Source of the DNA: a virus
Virus record (IMG/VR): IMGVR_UViG_3300020583_000025
Span: 1 to 37,347 of that record
Strand: one strand, 5' to 3'
DNA: 37,347 nt
Shown here: piece by piece, positions 9,052 through 18,612 of the stretch
Layout of the letters: each line of letters begins with the position of its first letter
How positions within the stretch are numbered: the first letter of the stretch is position 1
Program-made: the position numbers and the translations under genes
Notes under the pieces: model-generated
Databases searched by the model: none
The model's input: the letters and a program-made list of their open reading frames with translations, nothing else
What the model was told of the DNA's origin: nothing

Positions 9052-9717
9052 ATGAGCTGGCTATCAAGTTTTTTACATCCAGAAAAAAGCTACGACAAAG
9101 CCCAAAAAGAGCTTGAAAAATATTATCAAGAAGCTCAAAACGGATTGCAGCCATACAATCAAAATGGACTTGATACCTATGGCAAATATTCAGGTGCTAT
9201 GGATAAACTTTTAAATCCATCCGCTTTGCAAGATGAATGGTCTAAAAATTACCAAGAAAGTGATTTAGCCAAGCAAAATGAAGCAATGGCCTCTCAAAGT
9301 GGTTTAAATGCTGCACAGCAAATGGGATTAAATGGTTCTTCTCCTGCGATTCAAGCGATTCAATCAGGAACATCGGGGATTGTGGCCCAAGACCGTCAAA
9401 AGTATCTTGATGATTTGATGCAAAAATACATGACTGGAATTGGTGTAGGCTCTGATATTTATGGAAAGGGTGCGAGTGCTGCTAATTCCATGAGCCAGAA
9501 TGCTATGAATATGGGGCAAAATTCTGCACAAAATAAATTTAATCAGAGTAATGCTCAAGGCGATTTGTTTGGTAAACTCTTAGGCGGTGGCTTTGGTTTA
9601 GCAGGAAGCGCATTAGGTGGCCCAATAGGTGGTGCATTAGCTAGTGGGCTTGCTCAAAAAATGGGATGGTCGCCAAAGGGTAGCTATAACCCTTCTCCAA
9701 CTTACGGGAGTAAATAA
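9052..9717 (+). CDS. DNA ejection protein, P22 gp7-like
   Basis: The 221-residue product matches P22 gp7 in size (229) and position. It has a Gln/Asn/Ser-rich helical body and a Gly/Ala-rich hydrophobic stretch at about 174-200 (GKLLGGGFGLAGSALGGPIGG) that could insert into a membrane. Such proteins are packaged in the head and pass out with the DNA to help it cross the envelope. AAGGAG lies 6 bases before the ATG. Its stop overlaps the start of the next ejection gene. Confidence 0.78.
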   Translation: MSWLSSFLHPEKSYDKAQKELEKYYQEAQNGLQPYNQNGLDTYGKYSGAMDKLLNPSALQDEWSKNYQESDLAKQNEAMASQSGLNAAQQMGLNGSSPAIQAIQSGTSGIVAQDRQKYLDDLMQKYMTGIGVGSDIYGKGASAANSMSQNAMNMGQNSAQNKFNQSNAQGDLFGKLLGGGFGLAGSALGGPIGGALASGLAQKMGWSPKGSYNPSPTYGSK

Positions 9718-11138
9718 TGGCCTTAAATATTCCTAATACTGATTTGCCAGGTGCAAGTTTTCTAAAAGGCATTGATACAGGTTCTACGATGTTTTCGCGC
9801 CTGATGCAACCTGTTTTAGAACGAGAAAAACAAAAAAAACAAGCGGAACAGTTTTCGCAAGAACTTGCCCTAAAGAAACAACAAGAAGCCCGAATGGGTG
9901 CAAATTCTGGATTAAACAGACAAATACTTGAACAAAACTTGCTAAAATTAAAGCATTCCAACGATCCACAATGGGCAATGCAGCAATTACAAGCAAAGCT
10001 CGATTATATACAGAATCTAGGAAAAGAAGGCGGTCAATCTGGTCAATCGGGTGCTGGCGGGCAAAGTATGGGTGGGCAACAACAACCGCCTTTGAACTTG
10101 ATGGACATGATTAACCAAGGCCAACAGATGCCACAAGGCCAAGGCGCTATGATGCCCCAAGAGGAACCGCAGCAACAACAAATGATGCCAGGTCAAGAGC
10201 AAGAACAACCACAAGGCGGAAATAAAGTACCTGGAAAATTGAACTTTGAAGAAATTAAAAGGGCTTTGACCTATCAAGCGCTTGGCCTACCTATTCCTAG
10301 AAACTCTACAAGTGGCATTACTCCTGAAATGAGAGAAAGAGAATACTTATATAAGCAAAAATCATTAGACGAAAGAATGCGTCATAACAAAGCTATGGAA
10401 AAGCTTGCAAATCCTGATGAAAAAATTCGTTTAGCTCAAGAAAAGGCTAAAATTGAAGCTGAAAAACAACAAAACATTAATGATCATAAAGCTGATTTGG
10501 AATATACAAAATCGTTGAATAAAGAAGAGGGTAAAACCTTTTCTAAGATGCAGGATGAAGCAATATCAGGCATTAAAGCCCAACCTGTACTTGACGAAAT
10601 GAAAAGTATTGTAAGTGACCCAATATTGGAACAAATCCGGCAACATCCATATTTAGGACATTATGAATTGGGTTATTACCGAAGAAGTGGAACTCCTGAA
10701 CAAAAACAACTTATAGCTCGATTTGATGTGGCGGCCAATAAGGTAATTGCTGATACGGCAAAAGGATTGAATACGCGTTTCACTGACAAAGATTTAGCAC
10801 TTGCGCGTGAAATGAAAATTAAAGATGATGATTCTCTAGATGCTATGAAAGCGAAAGCAGAATCGTTAGCTGTTCTTCATGAAATTGGACAACATCGTCT
10901 TGATAAAGCGATTGAAATTGCTTCCTCACAACGAATTTCTCCTTATGCTGCATTTAAACAAGCCGATGCTGCAATTAATGGAGATGAAATTCGAAAAGGG
11001 ATTAGAAAACAAATTTATGGTTCTGAAAATAAATTACCTTCTGGCATCACAGAAGCTGATATAGATGAAACTAAAAGAGCAACAGGCCTTACTCGTGACC
11101 AAATAATAAATGAATTTAAACGTAAGCATGGAGGCTAA
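9717..11138 (+). CDS. DNA ejection protein, P22 gp20-like
   Basis: At 473 residues this is almost the length of P22 gp20 (471), and it lies between the gp7-like and gp16-like genes. The N-terminal third is coiled coil with many Gln, Lys and Glu residues. Residues about 100-165 are low-complexity Gly/Gln/Met. The C-terminal half is helical and ends in a small domain (about 440-473, ADIDETKRATGLTRDQIINE). Protein of this type is co-ejected with DNA. Assignment comes from order, size and composition; sequence identity with P22 is probably low. Confidence 0.75.
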   Translation: MALNIPNTDLPGASFLKGIDTGSTMFSRLMQPVLEREKQKKQAEQFSQELALKKQQEARMGANSGLNRQILEQNLLKLKHSNDPQWAMQQLQAKLDYIQNLGKEGGQSGQSGAGGQSMGGQQQPPLNLMDMINQGQQMPQGQGAMMPQEEPQQQQMMPGQEQEQPQGGNKVPGKLNFEEIKRALTYQALGLPIPRNSTSGITPEMREREYLYKQKSLDERMRHNKAMEKLANPDEKIRLAQEKAKIEAEKQQNINDHKADLEYTKSLNKEEGKTFSKMQDEAISGIKAQPVLDEMKSIVSDPILEQIRQHPYLGHYELGYYRRSGTPEQKQLIARFDVAANKVIADTAKGLNTRFTDKDLALAREMKIKDDDSLDAMKAKAESLAVLHEIGQHRLDKAIEIASSQRISPYAAFKQADAAINGDEIRKGIRKQIYGSENKLPSGITEADIDETKRATGLTRDQIINEFKRKHGG

Positions 11139-11139
11139 A

Positions 11140-13380
11140 ATGACAGGAAGAAATATTTTAGCTGACGATTTCAAGCCTCCTGCTCAAAGCGGAAGAAATA
11201 TTTTAGCTGATGATTTCAAGCCTCAAAACAAAGGCGGAAATTCGTTAGAAGATTTTTTTAAAAAGATGATCAGAGAATCTTCTAAACAATTTCTTGGGCA
11301 AGCTTTGGGTCAATCTTTTGGGCAGATATCTAAACCATTAGGGCATGTCGCAGAGCGTGCCGGATATGGTGCTTTGCCAGCGGTTGAGAATTTACCTACT
11401 GGGGTTAAAGAAGGATTACAAAGTGCCTATGCTGGATTAACGGGCGGTGAATTTAAACCATCTGAAATTCCAGACGAATACGGTGCTGGATTTGGCCGAA
11501 ATGTGGGTCACATGCTTGGTCAGGGTGCAGTAGCCGCCCCGATTGCTGCCTTAGCGTCTACTGGTGCGGGGGCTGTAGGTGTTCCAGCTTTATTAAGTGC
11601 ATTGGGAGGTACTGCGATTGGATTTGGCGCGACTACTCCAGGAAATGCTTTTGACCGTCTTGTAGCCGGAGGTGAAGCTGCTACCTTACACGGTGCAGGG
11701 AAAGCATTAAAAAACCTTGTAAGCGGTGAAGTACCTATAAAGGAAATAGGAAAGCGGATTAAAAATGTTTTTGAATCACCTAAATTGCGCAAAAAAGCAG
11801 AAGTCGCTGAGAGTGCGCTTGAAGATGCGGAATCGAATCAGGAAAATCAAAATATTGATTTAAAAGCACGCAAAGATATTTTAGAGCAAAATCCTGAAAT
11901 GGGATCAGCTAATCCCAATACATTACAGCGCAAAGCAAACGCATTAGCGGCTGAAAAAGAAGAACTTGAAACGGGAATAGCGGGTTCACCTGAAATGAAT
12001 ACATCTCAAATGCCACTTGCTCCTTTGACCGAAAAACCTATTGATGAAGAGGCCTTTAATACTTCTCAATCCTTATTAAAAACAAAAGAGCAAAAAGCTT
12101 CGGAAGCCGAAGCTGGGATTGAACCTCACGAAGAAGCTTTATCTGAAAAAGAAGAAGAAGTCGGGAATGTTTTAGGATTAGGTCAAGCTCATAGAGTTCG
12201 AACTGCTAAACGATTAAATCCAATTCTTGAAGCGCGACAAAAAGAAGTGGGAAATGAGTTTAATACATACATTGATGACTTAAAAGAACAACAAGTTCAG
12301 TTGCCAATGAATAGGTCTACTCAAGAGGTTTTAGCTGATTTAACCAAACATCTTCAAGAAGGTGATACCAAATCTCCCGAGGTCATCCAGTTAACAAAAG
12401 AACTAGAAACAGCTGGTAAAGAAAACTCAATGCCCGCTAATAAATTTGTCTCTGGGTATAGAACATTGAAGGAAATGGCTCAAAAAACCCGTTCATCAGC
12501 TTATGGGAAGACCTCTCAAGAGCATGACAGGCTTATTGAAGCTGCTGATGCAATGGATATTGATGTTAAACGTATGGAAGAAATTCTTGATAAAAGTTTG
12601 GGTGGTGAAAACCTAAAGGAACTTAATCGAATTAAAAAACGTTATGCGACTGAAATTGCGCCTTTATTTAAAAATAAATTCTATCAAGAGCTGCAATTTA
12701 AAGGGAAAGCGCCACGCAATATGCTGGAAGCGTTAAGTGGTGAGCCTCATGTTAAAGCGTCTAATCCTAATAAAGTCACAGGTCAGAAAATATTAAACGA
12801 CCTCTTTAAAAATGATCCTGAATTACTGCGTTTGTTAGTAGGTGAATCTTTTGCCAAAAATCCTGGAGAATTGCTAAAACCTAACGAATTATTGGAACAG
12901 TACTTACCTCATATGCCTGAGTTACAAGGCCATATGAATGAACTCACTGTTTTAAGTGAAAATTTAAATAATGCTAAGGCTGCTTCAAAAACTGCAAAGT
13001 CGGAATATAACGCTCATAAACAAGCGCATAATGATACGGTTGAGCAGTTTAACGCGCAAAAGTCCGAACAAAAGGCTCAAAGTAAAACAAATAAAGAAGA
13101 ACAGGCCAGAAGACAAAAAGTTCAAGATTCATTTTCACGTATTGAAACTCTGAATAAAACGATATCTGAACTTGAATCTGCTGCAAAAGAAGCTGAAAGT
13201 ATTAGTAATGAAGAAGGTTTGAGTTTAAAAGAAAAAACTAGATTAAAAAGTGAGGCTAAAAAGGCTCGTTCTGCTTATGAAAAAGCAAGAGCTGATAGGA
13301 ATAAAGCATTAATTGGGATGGGAATACTTCTTGGCGGAGGTGAAGTGACTTATATAGCCAAGAAAACTGGAATCTTATAG
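11140..13380 (+). CDS. Large DNA ejection protein, P22 gp16-like
   Basis: The third ejection gene encodes 746 residues (P22 gp16: 609). The start is ATG 11140, behind GGAGG, rather than the in-frame ATG 11110 inside the previous gene. The N-terminus holds an 11-residue direct repeat (GRNILADDFKP, twice, about residues 3-13 and 19-29). Residues about 130-180 are a Gly/Ala-rich hydrophobic segment suited to membrane insertion, followed by long coiled coils. A final hydrophobic stretch (ALIGMGILLGGG) lies near the C-terminus. It would build part of the channel across the cell envelope during infection. Confidence 0.77.
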   Translation: MTGRNILADDFKPPAQSGRNILADDFKPQNKGGNSLEDFFKKMIRESSKQFLGQALGQSFGQISKPLGHVAERAGYGALPAVENLPTGVKEGLQSAYAGLTGGEFKPSEIPDEYGAGFGRNVGHMLGQGAVAAPIAALASTGAGAVGVPALLSALGGTAIGFGATTPGNAFDRLVAGGEAATLHGAGKALKNLVSGEVPIKEIGKRIKNVFESPKLRKKAEVAESALEDAESNQENQNIDLKARKDILEQNPEMGSANPNTLQRKANALAAEKEELETGIAGSPEMNTSQMPLAPLTEKPIDEEAFNTSQSLLKTKEQKASEAEAGIEPHEEALSEKEEEVGNVLGLGQAHRVRTAKRLNPILEARQKEVGNEFNTYIDDLKEQQVQLPMNRSTQEVLADLTKHLQEGDTKSPEVIQLTKELETAGKENSMPANKFVSGYRTLKEMAQKTRSSAYGKTSQEHDRLIEAADAMDIDVKRMEEILDKSLGGENLKELNRIKKRYATEIAPLFKNKFYQELQFKGKAPRNMLEALSGEPHVKASNPNKVTGQKILNDLFKNDPELLRLLVGESFAKNPGELLKPNELLEQYLPHMPELQGHMNELTVLSENLNNAKAASKTAKSEYNAHKQAHNDTVEQFNAQKSEQKAQSKTNKEEQARRQKVQDSFSRIETLNKTISELESAAKEAESISNEEGLSLKEKTRLKSEAKKARSAYEKARADRNKALIGMGILLGGGEVTYIAKKTGIL

Positions 13381-13450
13381 TTAATCCATGAGATTCCAGA
13401 TGATTAAAATGACCGTACATAAAAAAATTAGATGCATCATGACGCTTCTA

Positions 13451-13696
13451 TTAATGAACAAATTTAATGAGAACAGTGATGAATGCACTACCGAATAAAA
13501 TATAAAGACCGCTAATTAGGCCGATGCACCATTTTTGACTCGCATCTATTTTGGTATCAAGTTTATCGAATTTAGCGTCAATCTGGTCAAATCGTTTTTC
13601 GAAGCGAACCAGTGTATTATTGATATTGTTAATGGATTGCTCAAGAAGAGCAATTCGAGTTTCATCACTGTAAGTATCTTTAATTTTTGTAGACAT
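13451..13696 (-). CDS. Small membrane-anchored coiled-coil protein (XhlA-like), antisense in the late operon
   Basis: The 81-residue product has a helical coiled coil (about 12-52, with repeats like DQIDAKFDKLDTKID) and one C-terminal transmembrane segment (about 57-79). This resembles XhlA/haemolysin-type phage proteins that help holins, and also some small exclusion proteins. It runs against the surrounding virion genes, with its own promoter at 13721-13749 and an AAGGTG ribosome site. Such a self-contained gene is a typical moron and may be expressed from the prophage. Function in lysis or superinfection immunity is a guess. Confidence 0.75.
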   Translation of the reverse strand: MSTKIKDTYSDETRIALLEQSINNINNTLVRFEKRFDQIDAKFDKLDTKIDASQKWCIGLISGLYILFGSAFITVLIKFVH

Positions 13697-13720
13697 AGTT
13701 TCACCTTAAATTATAAATAG

Positions 13721-13749
13721 ATTATAATTCGATAATGGGCAAAAAACAA
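13721..13749 (-). promoter_or_regulatory. Sigma-70-like promoter of the antisense gene
   Basis: On the minus strand TTGTTT is followed after 17 bases by a perfect TATAAT, 25 bases before the ATG of the 81-residue gene. The -35 box is weak but the -10 is consensus. The promoter sits just upstream of the ribosome site of the divergent tail-collar gene. Confidence 0.6.
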
Positions 13750-13770
13750 GCATTATAAGGATATAATGAT

Positions 13771-15402
13771 ATGACTATGGTCAGAGGGAGTAATCCGATT
13801 TGGTACGAGGTTGACTTAACTGCGCATGCATTTGATGATACCTTTTACATGTTCGTTTTAGATAATGAGATTCCATACGCCCCATTACCTACTTGGCAAG
13901 ACCCATTTGGTAATGTTGCCTGGGATAACCCTATAAGGTTCTTAGCCAATGGCACACTTCCAAATAATATTTATTTTGATCCTGATACTGTGTACAGGCT
14001 GGAATTTAGACAAGGCCCAACCCAACAAGATCCACTTATATATTTGGTTGAAAATTACGTGCCTGGTTCTAGCGGTGATACTCCTATTAATGAGACTTCC
14101 TTTTCTACTGACAACCAAATTAGTAACCCGCAATTTGCGTTAATTAACTTTGCAAGTCCTTTAACACTAAACAGTATTAGTACCCAAATTATCAAAGTTG
14201 CTCCTGATTGGTTCTTGCATTTAACCGGTACAGGTAATGTGACATTGACTCAGGTGTTATTAAATAGTGCAGTTGTTAACCCTACAAATGCATCTTATGC
14301 CTTACAAATTCAATTAAGTGGAAGCTGGACTAATGCATACCTTAGCCAAAGATTTACTAAAAATGGGGTGCTTTGGTCTAATAGCTTTGTATCTTCTTCT
14401 ATTATGGCTTTGTCGGGTAATGCTCCTCAGAATATTTCTGCAACGATTGTCGATTCTCAGGGAAATACTTTAACCACTGTTTTAAATACTACTCCTTTAA
14501 CAGAAGCATTTAATGCTTATCCTGGAATTGGCCAAATAGGCGCGTCAATGGACACTGATTTTCCGCCTACAGCTTACATTGAATATCAATTGCTATTGCC
14601 TAATAACTGCAACATTACTTTGTCTAGCGTTCAATTAATTTCTGGGGATGTCAACGTAGAATATCCTTACGAGCAAACAACGATAGAACGTCAAATTGAT
14701 CAGACTTATCATGATGCCTATCCTGTTGTTCCTGTTGGAACAGTAATTGATTATTATGGTTTTGGTACCCCCCAACATTATTTATTATGTAATGGTGCTG
14801 CTGTTTCTCGTCAGACCTATAATCAATTGTTTTCAAAAGTTACAAATTTAGAAACGGTCACATTAACTTCTGGATCACCTACAATCACAGTCGCAAATGG
14901 TGCGCTTTATGCGATTAATACTCCTGTTGAAGGAAATGGCATTTCAGCAGGAACTACAATTATTGGAATTTCTACTAATACGGTTACTTTAAGTTCGAAT
15001 GCAACGGTGAATGGAGCTAATCAACTTAGATTTTTTGCAGTTTTAGGTGGAGATGGTTCAACAACATTCAATTTGCCTTCATTATCCGGTTATGTGATTG
15101 CGGGAGCATTTGGCAATCTATTTTCTGGTGCGGGCATTACAAATGGTATTGGGCAGGAAAATGGTGCGAATGCGGCTGTATTAGTAGCTGCAAATATTCC
15201 CGCGCATACCCACAAAACAACGGTTCCTGTTCAAGGAAGTATTAGTGGGTTTGGTTATGCTAACGGTACTAATACCACCTCACAGACCTTTACATCTGAT
15301 GGAGGGGAATCACTTGCTAACGTACCTTTGACCACGCCTCCAACTGGTTTTTCAATTGTACAGCCTACAGCTTTAGCACAAAAAATGATTCGATACGAAT
15401 AA
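13771..15402 (+). CDS. Tail fibre / tail-collar protein with a split collar domain
   Basis: The 543-residue protein has an N-terminal attachment part (1-110, starting MVRGSNPIWYEVD), a beta-sandwich middle (about 110-300) and a phage tail-collar domain. The collar begins PVGTVIDYYG (321), contains LLCNGAAVSR (339-347), and resumes at GDGSTTFNLPSLSG (427-440), with PAHTHK at 477-482 near the end. A 60-residue insertion (about 361-423) splits the collar and resembles the insertion in the gp4-like protein. Collar proteins trimerise and often recognise receptors. This gene stands where P22 has its tailspike region, so it is a probable adhesin component. Confidence 0.85.
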   Translation: MTMVRGSNPIWYEVDLTAHAFDDTFYMFVLDNEIPYAPLPTWQDPFGNVAWDNPIRFLANGTLPNNIYFDPDTVYRLEFRQGPTQQDPLIYLVENYVPGSSGDTPINETSFSTDNQISNPQFALINFASPLTLNSISTQIIKVAPDWFLHLTGTGNVTLTQVLLNSAVVNPTNASYALQIQLSGSWTNAYLSQRFTKNGVLWSNSFVSSSIMALSGNAPQNISATIVDSQGNTLTTVLNTTPLTEAFNAYPGIGQIGASMDTDFPPTAYIEYQLLLPNNCNITLSSVQLISGDVNVEYPYEQTTIERQIDQTYHDAYPVVPVGTVIDYYGFGTPQHYLLCNGAAVSRQTYNQLFSKVTNLETVTLTSGSPTITVANGALYAINTPVEGNGISAGTTIIGISTNTVTLSSNATVNGANQLRFFAVLGGDGSTTFNLPSLSGYVIAGAFGNLFSGAGITNGIGQENGANAAVLVAANIPAHTHKTTVPVQGSISGFGYANGTNTTSQTFTSDGGESLANVPLTTPPTGFSIVQPTALAQKMIRYE

Positions 15403-15418
15403 CTAAGGGGATTAAGAA

Positions 15419-15754
15419 ATGACGATTCAATACAATGCTAACTACATCGAAACGATGCCTTTCAGTGACACAGCCTTCCAGGTTGGTTGCACTGTTAATT
15501 CCGCGCAAACCGTAAATATACCTGGTGACGATACTATGCAGTATCAGGCATATTTTGAATATGCTTCTAATTCAAATGTCTTTGTGTGTAAAAATGGTGT
15601 ACCTGTCATTCCAGCCGGTGGCAGTGTTGGCTCACAACCATACAATGAGTACAAGCCTAAAAAGCGTTATGTGAGAGGTGGTGACGTGCTACAATTAATC
15701 ACACCAGATGCAACGGCTTATGTTGGAGTTACATTAAGACAAATACAAGGATAG
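15419..15754 (+). CDS. Small beta-rich virion protein, unknown
   Basis: A 111-residue ORF between two fibre genes, with AAGGGG 9 bases before the ATG. The product is almost all beta strand and ends in VGVTLRQIQG, a form seen in small jelly-roll or decoration-type phage proteins. It contains a conserved-looking KKRYVRGGDVLQL stretch. Placement between fibre genes suggests a fibre cap, head decoration or assembly partner. I do not recognise a specific family. Confidence 0.65.
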   Translation: MTIQYNANYIETMPFSDTAFQVGCTVNSAQTVNIPGDDTMQYQAYFEYASNSNVFVCKNGVPVIPAGGSVGSQPYNEYKPKKRYVRGGDVLQLITPDATAYVGVTLRQIQG

Positions 15755-15781
15755 TACATTAACTAATCACAAGGATTCGTG

Positions 15782-18175
15782 ATGGTAAACACTATAAAAT
15801 TTAGTCAGATGACACCTGGCGGTGATATTGCTAATGGCAATCAAATACCTGGATTATTATTGGGTTCTAACGTTCTCTTTGATATTCCATGGACTTTTTT
15901 ACCTCCTGGTACAACGGCTCAAAGACCAGCACCATCAGCTGCTATCAATTACAGATTGCGATTTAATACCGATGATCAGCTTTATGAATATTATGATGCT
16001 GCTGCGGGTCAATGGACACAAATTCAAGAAAGCACATTTACAACAGGCCCATTCATAACCTACACCGCAGATGCTTCTCTACCTGATGCATTCAATCTTG
16101 CAACCTTAGCCAATGGAATTTTAAAACAATCAGTTAGTACTGGAGTTTCTACGTTAAGTATCGCTGTAAATGGAACTGATTATTATGGACCTGGATTCAC
16201 CGGATATTTTCAAAGTCCACAGGGTGTAAAAGATTCCAATGGAAATATCATTGTTCAATGGAATACATCTGGATCTAGTGCTGCTTATTATTTAACTATA
16301 ACAAGTGCCAACGCTGTTGTTAACGCTGGTCCAACTTTGTCAGCAAGCGGTGTTGACCCAAACATTCCATTAATCCTCATTGGTAAAGGACAAAATGGAA
16401 TTGCAATAATTGGTGATTTGGGGGGAAATATTCCTGTAAGTTTCAGCAACGGAACCGCATACCAACATCAAACTTTATTTAGTTTTGCTGACACGGCTAA
16501 TATTAGAACCGTTACATTCCCGGATGCCGACGGTACGGTAGCATTCACTTCAGGAATTCCTTCATTGGGAGACTTCACCTTCACAGGCGATGTCATGTCT
16601 ACAGCAACACTAAATACCAATTTGAGCATCATACCCAATGGAACCGGAAACTTGCTAATAGGCGATATTACCCCGATTGCAGCCGGTAGTTCAGGAACAT
16701 TACGAACTGAGTTTGCTCAGGGTGGATCGAGAATTGTTGCGCCTTTCGCTACTTATCAGAATAACGCTACTGGCTCAGTAATTGGTCTTGTGAAATCCAG
16801 ATCAACTACGATTGGAGTTTTTGTTGCGGTTCAAAACGGTGATTCCCTTGGGGGGTTCTCGGCGTTCGGAGATGATGGTACTACTATCAATACAAATGGA
16901 AGTGGTACTCTAGGGTGGACTGTATCAGGAGCAGTCAGCGCAGGTATTGTTCCGACACAATTTACCATTACTACGCAGACTACGGCTGGCGTCAACAATA
17001 CAGCTTTCACGATTAGTAATGCGCAGATTGTTACTCTAGCCCATGCGCTACCTACGGGTTCAGGTGGAACTAATCTTACGACTTTTACTTCTAATGGTCT
17101 ATTTTACGCCTCAAGTGCCAGCGTTATGGCACAAGTTACCCCAGTGAATAGTGCGGTACTGATAACCAGTGCTGGTGGAGTGCCTTCACTCAGTACGACT
17201 TTACCTTCTGGGCTGACGATTCCAGGTTATCAAACAACTATTACTCCCGCAGCCCTGACAGCCAGTAATGACACAAACGTAACTATTACTTTGGGTGGAA
17301 CTCCCGCAACTGCATTATTGCAAGCAACATCATTAACAATGGGTTGGAGTGGGCAGCTTAGTTTAGCTAGAGGCGGTTCTAATGCGAGTTTAACTGCTAG
17401 TAATGGCGGCATTGTTTATAGCACGGCTTCTGCAATGGCTATTCTTACTGGAACTGCAACAGCAAACCAATTATTATTATCTGGTGCAAGTGGTGCTCCT
17501 GCTTGGTCAACGACCACTTATCCAACCACTAATGCTATAAATACAATTATGTATGCCTCCTCAGCGAACGTATTGGGGGTTATCACTCCGGTAAACAGTG
17601 CCGTATTAGTTTCAAGTGCAGGTGGTGTACCTAGTATGAGCACCACATTGCCTAATATAGCTCATGGCACTCCGACATCGATTACGCTAACTAATGGTAC
17701 AGGACTGCCAATAGCAGGAATAACTGGTTTAGGAACTGGTGTTGCAACTGCTTTAGCGGCTAATACTTTGGGTGCGGGTGGAATTACTTTAGAAACTGAT
17801 GGGACATTTACTCCAACCTTAACATTTGGTGGTGCGGCTGTTGGATTAACCTATACGCAACAAAATGGGGTCTATCGAAAGATAGGAAACCACATTTCAT
17901 TTACAATGACCTTGCAAGTTAATGCTGTTGGTTCTTCCACAGGAACCGCATTGATTTCTGGATTACCTTCCGCAATGGCTGCTGGTGCAACATTTGCATG
18001 TTTTACAATGATTCCAGGTATTACTTATACTGGAACTCCAGTTGCCTTTATAAGTGGCGGATCGGCAGTTATCGGACTACAAACCTACTCTATTGCAGGC
18101 GCACCCACTAATATAAGTAATACGGCATTTACATCTGGCTCTATTTTAATCATCAGTGGAACCTACCCAATATAA
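15782..18175 (+). CDS. Tail fibre protein with repeated beta modules
   Basis: A 797-residue fibre. The N-terminal ~90 residues (TIKFSQMTPGGDIANGNQIP, then LRFNTDDQLYEYYDA) form a typical virion-attachment domain. The shaft has related repeats: ITPVNSAVLVSSAGGVPSMS near residue 610 and QVTPVNSAVLITSAGGVPSL near residue 450, each preceded by YASSA(N/S)V. The last ~135 residues (from TLETDGTFTPTLTFGG) resemble a trimeric fibre tip that binds receptors. A GTG at 15779 is in frame, but AAGGA lies 6 bases before ATG 15782. The host-range determinant is probably the C-terminal tip. Confidence 0.85.
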   Translation: MVNTIKFSQMTPGGDIANGNQIPGLLLGSNVLFDIPWTFLPPGTTAQRPAPSAAINYRLRFNTDDQLYEYYDAAAGQWTQIQESTFTTGPFITYTADASLPDAFNLATLANGILKQSVSTGVSTLSIAVNGTDYYGPGFTGYFQSPQGVKDSNGNIIVQWNTSGSSAAYYLTITSANAVVNAGPTLSASGVDPNIPLILIGKGQNGIAIIGDLGGNIPVSFSNGTAYQHQTLFSFADTANIRTVTFPDADGTVAFTSGIPSLGDFTFTGDVMSTATLNTNLSIIPNGTGNLLIGDITPIAAGSSGTLRTEFAQGGSRIVAPFATYQNNATGSVIGLVKSRSTTIGVFVAVQNGDSLGGFSAFGDDGTTINTNGSGTLGWTVSGAVSAGIVPTQFTITTQTTAGVNNTAFTISNAQIVTLAHALPTGSGGTNLTTFTSNGLFYASSASVMAQVTPVNSAVLITSAGGVPSLSTTLPSGLTIPGYQTTITPAALTASNDTNVTITLGGTPATALLQATSLTMGWSGQLSLARGGSNASLTASNGGIVYSTASAMAILTGTATANQLLLSGASGAPAWSTTTYPTTNAINTIMYASSANVLGVITPVNSAVLVSSAGGVPSMSTTLPNIAHGTPTSITLTNGTGLPIAGITGLGTGVATALAANTLGAGGITLETDGTFTPTLTFGGAAVGLTYTQQNGVYRKIGNHISFTMTLQVNAVGSSTGTALISGLPSAMAAGATFACFTMIPGITYTGTPVAFISGGSAVIGLQTYSIAGAPTNISNTAFTSGSILIISGTYPI

Positions 18176-18211
18176 ATGATATTGTAGTTCATTTGAATTT
18201 GTGGTTTAGTT

Positions 18212-18340
18212 ATGAGATGGAATAATGCTGTAGGTATAACATTTGGGTTAATAGTTGGAATAAGAGCTTTGAGACGTGATCCATGTCATTATTTGGATGC
18301 TATTTTAATTTTTATTGGTGCAGCTTTGATTTATGCGTAA
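18212..18340 (+). CDS. 42-residue membrane protein
   Basis: A short ORF beginning MRWNNAVGITFGL has two hydrophobic stretches: residues 6-20 and 29-42, separated by a basic turn (RALRRDP). It falls between the fibre gene and a coiled-coil gene and fills most of an otherwise empty gap. The ribosome site is weak. Two short membrane segments in so small a protein fit a pinholin-like or other lysis accessory role, but nothing proves that. It is too short for routine ORF calling. Confidence 0.5.
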   Translation: MRWNNAVGITFGLIVGIRALRRDPCHYLDAILIFIGAALIYA

Positions 18341-18369
18341 GGATTCTATAACAACATGGAGAGTAGAAG

Positions 18370-18612
18370 ATGTCAGAAGCAAAAACGGAAGTTCCAAAAT
18401 TAAATATTCTTGAACAACTGAAACAACAACATGGTCAGTTTGTTCAACAAAGAGATTTTGCACAAAATAATCTCAATCAATTAATAGGGGCTATTTACGC
18501 TTGTGAAGTGATGATTAAAAAACATGAAGAGCAGGATGCTCAAACTGGTTTATCGCAAGAATGTCTAGGAGACAAGGAACATGGCGAAGCTGACAACCAA
18601 GAAAAGAAATAA
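18370..18612 (+). CDS. Small coiled-coil protein, unknown
   Basis: The 80-residue product is helical (residues 10-55, EQLKQQHGQFVQQRDFAQN and onward) with a polar acidic tail. Proteins with this heptad layout are common near phage fibre and lysis genes, where they are unassigned. GGAGAG lies about 7 bases upstream of the ATG. Its end overlaps the next small gene by 32 bases in another frame, and that overlap supports both as real. Confidence 0.65.
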   Translation: MSEAKTEVPKLNILEQLKQQHGQFVQQRDFAQNNLNQLIGAIYACEVMIKKHEEQDAQTGLSQECLGDKEHGEADNQEKK

